64,000 nt of DNA from CAMLJR01 sp964500675. Lineage in GTDB: Bacteria; Pseudomonadota; Gammaproteobacteria; Pseudomonadales; CAMLJR01. The notes beneath the pieces were generated by a model, which searched no databases, was not told the DNA's origin, and worked only from the letters and a program-made list of their open reading frames with translations. The position numbers were made by a program, and so were the translations under genes. The DNA lies in NCBI GenBank assembly GCA_964500675.1, contig CAZCNY010000008.1, positions 62,001 to 126,000 on the forward strand, written 5' to 3'. Numbering within the stretch: the first letter of the stretch is position 1; each line of letters begins with the position of its first letter. Below are positions 36,101 through 42,376 of the stretch, piece by piece.

Positions 36101-36371
36101 CGCGCTCGAAGCGTGCCGTTTGCGTCTGCGCCCGATTTTGATGACATCGTTTGCGTTTATTTTTGGTGTGCTGCCGCTCGTGATCGCAAGCGGTGCCGGT
36201 GCGGAAATCCGCCAGGCGATGGGTATCGCGGTATTTTTCGGCATGATCGGCGTGACCTTCTTCGGTATTTTCCTCACGCCGCTGTTCTATGTCGTGATTC
36301 AGCAATTCGTGGCGAAATGGCGTGCGCCGAAAGAAGGTAATTCGGGCTCGCTCGAAGCGGTTCATGAATGA
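33192..36371 (+). CDS. RND multidrug efflux permease (HAE-1, AcrB/MexB type), pump 2
   Basis: 1059 residues. Opening helix FFIERPIFAGVISLLILIAGAIA, the AcrB-like VSPPTIVVSAQYPGANPQVV, the proton-relay aspartates in GIVVDDAIVVVENVERG, and the C-terminal ALAAKNAILIVEFA and GVLPLVIASGAGAEIRQAMG are all those of AcrB/MexB. AAGGAA is the ribosome site. It forms the inner-membrane trimer of a complete tripartite pump with the genes on either side. Its stop codon is overlapped by an ATG (36368), but the outer-membrane factor more likely starts 15 bases further on. Confidence 0.95.
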   Translation: MKLTHFFIERPIFAGVISLLILIAGAIAAFTLPIAEYPEVSPPTIVVSAQYPGANPQVVSDTVSAPLEQEITGVEDMIYMNSQAQQDGTLQLTVVFKLGADIDRAQVQVQNRVAQALPRLPQEVRDLGVTARKSSPDLTMVVHLFSPDNRYDGLYLRNYALIQVRDALARIPGAGDVRIFGSGDYAMRVWLDPQKMAARNLTAGDVIKAVREQNVQVAAGSIGAAPMKDAVDFQFSVNTQGRLRDENQFGDIIVKTGSDGEITQLRDVARIEMGAGEYALRSLLDNKQAVAIPIFLQPGANALKLADDVRAKMVELKTRFPQGVDYSIVYDPTVFVRDSIKSVIHTLLEATLLVVLVVIVFLQKWRAALIPIIAVPVSIIGTLAALQLFGFSINTLTLLGMVLAVGIVVDDAIVVVENVERGIVDGLSPHAAARRSMDEVAGPIIAISLVLCAVFVPPALVPGFNGAFYRQFALTIAFASILSAICSLTLSPAMCALLLKAHDSKPDAAQRSIDRSLGWFFTPFNRVFGKLSERYQRGVQKIVRASAIGLLVYGGLVLLAGIGFAKAPSGFVPSQDKGYLVTVVQLPPAASIERTQAVVKRIGEIALKEPGVQHAVQFPGLSINGFTRNSNSAVVFLTLKPFEERGRALTGDAIAASLNKKFGAAIDDAFIFALAAPPIRGFGPAGGFKLQLEDRNAIGSDQLYKVAQDILAKTRQTPELFGTFSNFEVNAPQYYADVDRVKAKRMGVELGDVFQTLQAYLGSYYVNDFNKFGRTFHVMLQADANFRERPEDALLLKTRNDRGEMVPLGTLMTMKNSHGPITVQRYNGFASADISGKPAPGYSSGQAIAALEKIVRATVPAGMTFNWTEITYQQVKASGALGLVFPLCVLLVFLVLAAQYESLSLPLAVILIVPMCLLSAVAGILLMKSEINIFTQIGLFVLVALAAKNAILIVEFARELHARGASIVESALEACRLRLRPILMTSFAFIFGVLPLVIASGAGAEIRQAMGIAVFFGMIGVTFFGIFLTPLFYVVIQQFVAKWRAPKEGNSGSLEAVHE

Positions 36372-36382
36372 AGGGAGCAGAA

Positions 36383-37975
36383 ATGAATAAATTATTCGCT
36401 CGGATCAATTCCCTCTCCCCGCGGGAGAGGGTTAGGGTGAGGGCCTGCAATGCCCGAATTGGCAATGAGTTAAATGCTAGCGCGATGCCCTCACCCCCGG
36501 CCCCTCTCCCGCGGGGTCCTAAAGGGTCTAAAGGAGAGGGGAGTAATGCGGCTCGTAGAATTAAATTATTGCGCGCCTCAGTTATGGTGTTAGCCGCCAT
36601 CGTCGCCGGCTGCGCCGTCGGCCCCGATTATCATCAGCCAAAAACGCAGACGCCAAACGCGTATACGGGCGAAGATTCGACGTATGCGAACGCTGCGCCG
36701 ATCGCGCAATTCTGGACCGTGTTCAATGACGATACGCTCGATGCGCTCATCGGTTACGCGCTGCAACGCAATCACGATGTGCGTATCGCACTGGCGAATT
36801 TGAATCAGGCGCGCGCAATGCGCAATGAAACGCAGTTTGATTTGCTGCCAACGGTGACGGTGCAGGCCGCGCACACTAAAGCGCGCATCAGCGCCGATCA
36901 AGCGCTCGATGGCGCACCGCATGCGTCGACGCTGAATACGGGCGGCATCGACGCGGCGTGGGAAATCGATTTGTGGGGCCGCGTGCGGCGCGAAGTGGAA
37001 TCGAGCAGCGCTGCGGAACAAGCGGTTGCCGCCGATCTGCGCGCGGCGCAGGTGAGCGTGGTCGCCGAAGTCGCGCGCAATTATTTTGAATTGCGCGGTG
37101 CGCAGCTGCAATACGCTGTGGCGCAGCGCAACGCCAACAATCAGCGCGAAACGCTGAAAATTGTCGAGGCGCGGCTCGATGCCGGACGCGGTACCGAGTT
37201 CGATACGGCGCGCGCGCAGGCGCAATTGAATACGACATTGGCGACGTTACCCGCATTGCAGGCGACGATCACGAATACGATGCATCGCTTATCCGTGCTC
37301 GTCGGCGAACAGCCCAATGCCTTGAGCGCAACGCTCGCGCCGACGATCGATTTGCCGGCGCTGCCGCGATTGGTGAATATCGGTAAGCCCGAGGATTTAT
37401 TGCGCCGCCGTCCCGATATCAATGCGGCCGAGCGCCGTCTCGCCGCGGCGACCGCCGATATCGGTGTGGCCAAAGGCGACTGGTTTCCGCGCGTGAGTTT
37501 TACCGGCGAATACGGTTTCGCAGCGAGCGCTATCGACCGTGTCGGCGACGCGCCGAGTGCGACCTATGCGTACGGACCGAGTATTCAATGGGCCGCGCTC
37601 GATTTCGGTCACGTCAACGCGCGCGTCAATCAGATGAAAGCGCGCGCGCAAGGCGCGTTGGCGGTGTATGAACAAAGCGTTTTGCGCGCGCTCGAAGAAA
37701 CCGAAAACGCGCTGGTGTCGTATCGCGAAACGCGCAAGCAGCTCGATTATTTGCAGGCCAGCGCGAACGCCAGCGCGCGCGCCTCCGCACTTGCGCATTT
37801 ACGTTTTGAAAACGGCAGTTCGGACTTTCTCGATGTGCTCGAAGTGCAGCGCACGCAGTTGGAAACCGATGCGAATTTTGCGCGTGCGCGCACCGATGCT
37901 GCGACCAGCTTAATTGCGTTGTATAAAGCGCTAGGCGGCGGTTGGGAAATTGCCGGGCGGTATGCTTCGCGTTGA
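36383..37975 (+). CDS. Outer-membrane efflux lipoprotein (OprM/NodT type), pump 2, with repeat-inserted N-terminus
   Basis: About 530 residues. From ~residue 75 the protein is an ordinary OMF: lipobox IVAGC, then AVGPDYHQP, two TolC-fold repeats, FWTVFNDDTLDALIGYALQRNHDVRIALANLNQAR, and DLLRRRPDINAAERRLAAATADIG. It provides the outer-membrane duct for pump 2 and perhaps also pump 1. The start with the best ribosome site (AGGGAG before ATG 36383) gives MNKLFARI, but then about 50 residues encoded by two REP-like palindromes (NSLSPRERVRVR..., PSPPAPLPRGPKGSKGEG) precede the real signal peptide RRIKLLRASVMVLAA. Either the insertion is tolerated in frame or translation starts internally, for instance at a TTG or GTG after the repeat. 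Confidence 0.88.
   Translation: MNKLFARINSLSPRERVRVRACNARIGNELNASAMPSPPAPLPRGPKGSKGEGSNAARRIKLLRASVMVLAAIVAGCAVGPDYHQPKTQTPNAYTGEDSTYANAAPIAQFWTVFNDDTLDALIGYALQRNHDVRIALANLNQARAMRNETQFDLLPTVTVQAAHTKARISADQALDGAPHASTLNTGGIDAAWEIDLWGRVRREVESSSAAEQAVAADLRAAQVSVVAEVARNYFELRGAQLQYAVAQRNANNQRETLKIVEARLDAGRGTEFDTARAQAQLNTTLATLPALQATITNTMHRLSVLVGEQPNALSATLAPTIDLPALPRLVNIGKPEDLLRRRPDINAAERRLAAATADIGVAKGDWFPRVSFTGEYGFAASAIDRVGDAPSATYAYGPSIQWAALDFGHVNARVNQMKARAQGALAVYEQSVLRALEETENALVSYRETRKQLDYLQASANASARASALAHLRFENGSSDFLDVLEVQRTQLETDANFARARTDAATSLIALYKALGGGWEIAGRYASR
36411..36444. repeat. REP-like palindrome, copy B
   Basis: CCCTCTCCCCGCGGGAGAGGG is a near-perfect stem around CCGCGG, followed by TTAGGGTGAGGGC, a well-known dispersed palindromic element sequence in Proteobacteria. 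It lies inside the 5' end of the outer-membrane factor gene and does not break the frame. Confidence 0.75.
36487..36546. repeat. REP-like palindrome, copy C
   Basis: CCCTCACCCCCGGCCCCTCTCCCGCGGGG continues with TCCTAAAGGGTCTAAAGGAGAGGGGAG. It looks like the reverse partner of copy B (CCCTCACC versus GGTGAGGG) fused to the GGAGAGGGGAGTAA end of copy A. B and C face each other across 42 bases, as paired REP units do. The GGAGAGG may double as a ribosome site for internal initiation. Confidence 0.7.
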
Positions 37976-37984
37976 TTGGCGAAA

Positions 37985-38551
37985 TTAAGTAATCGACGGC
38001 AATTTGCGTTCGATCACGCGGCGAATGCCGTCGCGTTCGAGTTGCGAGCGCTGCCCTAATTCGTTCAGTTTGATGCTGTGCAAATGCAGCATGGGCATGC
38101 GCTGTTGAAATTCGCGCAGATCGCCTTTGATCAATACCGGCAGAAAGGGATTGTCGAGCGGCCGTTTGCTGTTGATTACGCGCAGCGCCGATTGCAGCGG
38201 AATGACCTTCGATTTGCGCACGCCGTTGTTGACCGTGGGCACGGTGAGATAGAGACCGGCTTTGCCGACGACCTCGCCCGGCACGATGTTCATGCCGGTT
38301 TTAGTGATGGCTCGTTCGGGAATATTTTGAAACGTATCGTGATAGGCGTAGGGATCGGGCAGTATCACCATGCGCCGGCCCTCGTCTTCGGGAAAATAAA
38401 TCGTGTAGTTGGTGTAGAGTTGCTCGACCGAGCTGGAGTAGACGCAAAGTTTATTTTCAAAACGCTTGATGAAGTTGGCGGCCAATTGCCGGCTGTGAAA
38501 AGCATCGAGATCCCAGATGAGATCCTTGTTTTCTTCTGTGCCACCACTCAC
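37985..38551 (-). CDS. Hypothetical protein, no family recognised
   Basis: 188 residues from a GTG with GGGAG about nine bases upstream. It is soluble, with mixed alpha/beta character. Notable stretches: DLIWDLDAFHSRQLAANFIKRFENKL near the N-terminus, TIYFPEDEGRRMVILPDPYAYHD in the middle, and RRVIERKLPSIT at the end. No signal peptide, metal cluster or known motif is visible. Codon use is like that of the neighbours, with strong GC at third positions, so it is probably a real resident gene. It is convergent with the efflux operon (nine bases between stops) and so not part of it. Confidence 0.6.
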   Translation of the reverse strand: MSGGTEENKDLIWDLDAFHSRQLAANFIKRFENKLCVYSSSVEQLYTNYTIYFPEDEGRRMVILPDPYAYHDTFQNIPERAITKTGMNIVPGEVVGKAGLYLTVPTVNNGVRKSKVIPLQSALRVINSKRPLDNPFLPVLIKGDLREFQQRMPMLHLHSIKLNELGQRSQLERDGIRRVIERKLPSIT

Positions 38552-38710
38552 TGCACGGCCGCTCCCGACGACGGAATTATGGACTCAATCTGCGCGCTGG
38601 GAGAGTGTAATGCGTGTGCTGTGCTATCGCCAGTAACGCTCGCGCCAAAAATTTATGTCAGTGTTATGACAACAAAATTGTGCGCGCGCCTGAGGCGATT
38701 CGTTCGAGCG

Positions 38711-39106
38711 CTATATCCAGTTGCCGCCGCCGGGCGGACCCATCGGCGGCCGGCCGAAGCCGACAAAAAAGCTGATGAAAATGCTCAGCACCGAAATAAA
38801 AATCGCGGCGAAAAATGCTGTCCAAAATCCCGACACCGTGAAGCCGCGCACGAGCGCCGAGACCAGCATGATCATGAGTGCGTTGATGACGAGCAGGAAA
38901 AGTCCCAGCGTTAGAACCGTCAATGGCAGCGTGAATAAAATCAGCAGCGGCCGCACGATGGCGTTGGCGAAACCGAGCAACAAGGCCGAAATGATGAGCG
39001 CGCCCGTGTTCGCGAATTTAATGCCGTCGAATACGTAACTCGCCGCCCACAGCGACAGCGATGTGATGGCCCATTGCAATAAAAATGACGGTAGCATTCC
39101 CGGCAT
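38711..39106 (-). CDS. Phage-holin-family (4TM, PF04020-like) membrane protein
   Basis: 131 residues with four membrane helices (~7-25, 33-58, 62-82, 92-116). The pattern FLLQWAITSLSLWAASYVFDGIKF...GALIISALLLGFANAIVRPLLILFTLPLTVLTLGLFLLVINALMI is that of the 'mycobacterial 4TMS phage holin' family, which despite the name is chromosomal and widespread with unknown function. A glycine/proline-rich tail (GRPPMGPPGGGNW) follows. GAGGAG precedes the ATG. There is no phage context. Confidence 0.8.
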   Translation of the reverse strand: MPGMLPSFLLQWAITSLSLWAASYVFDGIKFANTGALIISALLLGFANAIVRPLLILFTLPLTVLTLGLFLLVINALMIMLVSALVRGFTVSGFWTAFFAAIFISVLSIFISFFVGFGRPPMGPPGGGNWI

Positions 39107-39274
39107 GGCGTACGCTCTCCTCGCGTGGATAATCGGCTTGGTCGATCCGCATCATACCAATGTTTGCAGCGGTCATCGCCATCGTTGTCGGCGGCGCGCC
39201 TGTCGTTGTCGAAAACGGCAAAAGCGCGCCAATACGGTATAAGCTTAGTTAAACCCATAACTCCAAACTGTTCG

Positions 39275-41068
39275 ATGGACCATCAATCCCCCACTCCCCC
39301 GACCCTCGTTTACTTTCCGCGCCCAGCATTGGGTTCGCGCTACCATTTTTTGCGTCAGATCGTCGGCCTTGTCAGCCCGTATTGGCGTTCGCAGGATAAG
39401 CGGCGCATTCGCGCAATCACGCTCGCGCTCGTGCTGCTGACGCTGGCGCAGGTCGCGCTGGCGGTATGGACGACGTATTGGAATCGCGCGCTGTTCGACG
39501 CGCTCGAAGAGCGCTCGCTGAAACTTTTTCTGTTGCAGCTCGGCACCTTCGCTGTGATTTTTCTGCTCACGATCGGCGTCACCGCGCTGCATCTGCACGC
39601 CAAGCGCTGGTTGCAAATCGGCTGGCGCAATTGGCTCACCGAACGCTTGTTAAAGCGCTGGCTCGCGCACGGCCATCACTATCAGCTGCTTTACATTCCG
39701 GGCGAACACGATAATCCCGATGGACGCATCGCCGAGGATATTCATATCGCCACCGAAGTTGCGATCGCGCTCGGCCACACGCTGCTGTACTCGCTCGCGA
39801 TTCTCGGCAGTCTCGTCGAGATTTTGCTATCGCTATCGGGCGCGATCGAATTGCCAGGCACCGCGATCCGCGTACCGGGTTATATGGTGGTGCTCGCCAT
39901 TATGTACGCCGGCACCGGCACGGTGCTCGGCCTGGTATTCGGGCGGCCGCTGATCCGCTCGACCAACGCGCTGCAAACGGCCGAGGCGAATTTTCGCTTC
40001 GGCCTCGCGCGCACGCGCGAAAATTCCGAATCGATCGCGTTGATGCAGGGCGGAGATATCGAGCGCAACCACGCCGCGAAATTATTTTCGGAAGTGCGCA
40101 CGGGCTGGCATAGCCAGACCTGGGCGTATTTGTGGATCGTCGCGTTTTCAGCAGGATATGGCACGCTGCTGCCGGTGTTTCCGATCCTCATGGCGGCGCC
40201 GCAGTACATCGCGGGCACGATGTCGCTCGGCGTGCTCATGCAGGTCGCGCTCGCGTTTCAGAAATTGACTTCGGCGCTGTCGTGGCCGATCGATAGTCTC
40301 GGCGATATCGCGCGTTGCCGCGCATCGGCCGATCGCGTGTTCACGCTCTATCGCGATCTCGAACAACTCGATGCGCAAGCGGCGCAGACAAACCATCGCG
40401 GCATCGCATTTCATACATCCGAGAAGTCGGTGTTGCAATTGCGCGATGTCGCGCTCGCGAATTCAGATGGCAGATTGTTGCTCGAAAAATTCAATGCCGA
40501 ATTTCATCGCGGCGAACGCGTGTTGATCGCGGGCGATCCCGCCGTGACCAGCGCATTGTTCAAAGCCGTGGCGGGATTGTGGCCGTGGGCCGGCGGCGAC
40601 ATTGACTTGCCGCGCCAGCAGGTGCTTGCATTCTTGCCGCAGCGCCCGTTTTTACCGCACGGCAGTTTGCGCGCGCTGCTCAGTTATCCCGCCGCCGCTT
40701 TAAAATATTCCGATGCGCAATTGCATTTCGCGCTCGAATGTGCGGGCGTCGCCTGGCTCGCACCGCGCCTCGACGACAGCGACGTGTGGGATCGCATGCT
40801 GCCGCTGCGTACACAACAGCGTTTGGCGTTCGCGCGTTTGCTGCTGCAAAAACCCTGCTGGATTTTTATCGAGGAAGCCACCGACGCGCTCGATATCGAC
40901 GGTGAACAGAATTTAATGGAAACACTGCAACGCGAACTCGGTAACGCCTGCATCATCACCATCAGTTTTCATCCAGGACTTGAGCGTTTGCATCAACGAA
41001 AGATTGTGCTGAATCGCCTATGTGAAGAAAAATATTTATTTCGCAGCGATGCCGTGAGCGCGCTTTAA
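39275..41068 (+). CDS. SbmA/BacA-YddA-type ABC transporter with degenerate ATPase domain
   Basis: 597 residues from the ATG at 39275; the longer frame from 39125 is not supported. An SbmA/BacA-like membrane domain (~20-350, with the family's ARTRENSESIALMQGGDIERN) is joined to an ABC ATPase domain (~385-590). That ATPase looks disabled: the Walker A position reads GDPAVTSA (420-427, lacking the GKS), the signature reads LPLRTQQRLAFARLLL instead of LSxGEQQ, and Walker B ends FIEEATDALD (Asp to Glu at 533). The Q-loop (LPQRPF) and H-loop (SFHP) are kept. YddA-like proteins transport peptides or other large solutes; this one may be proton-driven like true SbmA, or inactive. It overlaps the convergent GH5 gene by four bases. 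Confidence 0.85.
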   Translation: MDHQSPTPPTLVYFPRPALGSRYHFLRQIVGLVSPYWRSQDKRRIRAITLALVLLTLAQVALAVWTTYWNRALFDALEERSLKLFLLQLGTFAVIFLLTIGVTALHLHAKRWLQIGWRNWLTERLLKRWLAHGHHYQLLYIPGEHDNPDGRIAEDIHIATEVAIALGHTLLYSLAILGSLVEILLSLSGAIELPGTAIRVPGYMVVLAIMYAGTGTVLGLVFGRPLIRSTNALQTAEANFRFGLARTRENSESIALMQGGDIERNHAAKLFSEVRTGWHSQTWAYLWIVAFSAGYGTLLPVFPILMAAPQYIAGTMSLGVLMQVALAFQKLTSALSWPIDSLGDIARCRASADRVFTLYRDLEQLDAQAAQTNHRGIAFHTSEKSVLQLRDVALANSDGRLLLEKFNAEFHRGERVLIAGDPAVTSALFKAVAGLWPWAGGDIDLPRQQVLAFLPQRPFLPHGSLRALLSYPAAALKYSDAQLHFALECAGVAWLAPRLDDSDVWDRMLPLRTQQRLAFARLLLQKPCWIFIEEATDALDIDGEQNLMETLQRELGNACIITISFHPGLERLHQRKIVLNRLCEEKYLFRSDAVSAL

Positions 41069-42180
41069 CCAAACCGGCCCGGCAACCATCCGCGCTCGAC
41101 ACAATCGCGGAAACACCACGCCGGTGTCGTCTCGGTTTTATAGCTCCAGAAAAACCAGCCACGATACTTTTCGAACGTCATCAGTTGCGCCGAACCATAC
41201 GCGCGATTCGCGGTGTCCTGTTGAAATGCATCCATCCGTTCGAGTGCGTGGTTGTACGGGCCGGGCGCCCACAGCGAGACGACTTTCAAATCGAGCCCCA
41301 AGCTCCACTCGCCCGCGATCGCCGGCAATTTCAATTCGCCGTGAATCGCATTCGCTTCCGCGCTCCATGTCACGGCAGCTTTGTTGATGTGGCCGTAGAT
41401 GTCCATGTCGATATCGGCGCGGTCGAAACATTGATAGCGATGAATGTCGAAGATTGCGTTGTCGAATGTGTTGCTCGAAAACAGGCTGACGAATTCCCGG
41501 TGCGAGCGAAAACCATCGTGAAAAATTACCGCCACGTTTTCGGCCGTGCAGTGTTTGCGGATGCGTGCGTAGGCGAGTCGATAATAGTTTTCTAAATACG
41601 CGGTCGGCACATCCCAGCGCGGCTCGTTCAATACTTCGATCGCGTGCAGACAGCGTTCGTTGCGATAGCGTTGCGCGAGCTTTTCGAGCACGTCGAGCGA
41701 GTGCTGTAAATATTCATCGCGCGTATGCCATTCGCACACATTCATGATGCCGCCGTTGTCGAAACCGTTTTGACAGCCCGGTGCGGCGTGCAAATCGAGC
41801 ACAACATGCATATCGAATTCGCGCGCCCATGCAAACGCGCGATCGAGCACGTCGATACCGCCTTCCACATACGGGTGCGAACGGGCGCCGTAGCTGCGGT
41901 GATACGGATAATCGCCGCCGAAAATCCAATGCCCGACCGGAATGCGCACGGCGTTGATACCGATACTCGCGAGCCACGCAAAATCCTGGCGCGTGACGAA
42001 ACTGTTCCAATGCGCGCGCAATTTATCGGATGCTTGCGCGCCGAGTTCGACGCACCAGCTGGTTTCGTCGGTCGCGGCGAGATCCTCGAACACACTCGGC
42101 ACCATCCATTTTTCGAGCAGCAGCCATGCGCCGAGGTTGACGCCGCGCAGATGGGGCCGATTAAGGTTGGTGTCGCTCAT
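41065..42180 (-). CDS. GH5-family exo-beta-1,3-glucanase-like enzyme, apparently cytoplasmic
   Basis: 371 residues. The motifs of the GH5_9-like exo-1,3-glucanase group are present: LRGVNLGAWLLLEKWMVPS at the N-terminus, NAVRIPVGHW, VVLDLHAAPGCQNGFDNG, the acid/base in VLNEPRWD (E186) and the nucleophile in IAGEWSLGL (E291). There is no signal peptide, so unlike most glucanases it should act inside the cell, perhaps on imported gluco-oligosaccharides. The ATG at 42180 has GGAG nine bases before it; an ATG 18 bases upstream does not. Confidence 0.85.
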   Translation of the reverse strand: MSDTNLNRPHLRGVNLGAWLLLEKWMVPSVFEDLAATDETSWCVELGAQASDKLRAHWNSFVTRQDFAWLASIGINAVRIPVGHWIFGGDYPYHRSYGARSHPYVEGGIDVLDRAFAWAREFDMHVVLDLHAAPGCQNGFDNGGIMNVCEWHTRDEYLQHSLDVLEKLAQRYRNERCLHAIEVLNEPRWDVPTAYLENYYRLAYARIRKHCTAENVAVIFHDGFRSHREFVSLFSSNTFDNAIFDIHRYQCFDRADIDMDIYGHINKAAVTWSAEANAIHGELKLPAIAGEWSLGLDLKVVSLWAPGPYNHALERMDAFQQDTANRAYGSAQLMTFEKYRGWFFWSYKTETTPAWCFRDCVERGWLPGRFG

Positions 42181-42376
42181 AGCGAAATGCTCCGGCACAT
42201 AATCGATGGCAATTTACGCGATGTTGATTGCTGTGACGAGAATCTAAATCAACTTTACGCTGGCAATAAGAATACATCTCTAATATGCAAGTCCGCTGCG
42301 CGGCTAGCCGCTCGCTACCGGACTCTGCAATAATCGCCGCCGTAAGAAGTTTTCGGCATCGATTGTTTCAGGATAA

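Noticed and set aside
35574..36365. 263-codon frame antisense to the pump 2 permease
   Set aside because: Its Arg/His/Gln-rich composition is the mirror image of a hydrophobic GC-rich gene; the plus-strand RND protein is unmistakable.
38711..39106. Prophage remnant suggested by the holin-family name
   Set aside because: The 4TM family is widespread on chromosomes and no other phage gene is nearby.
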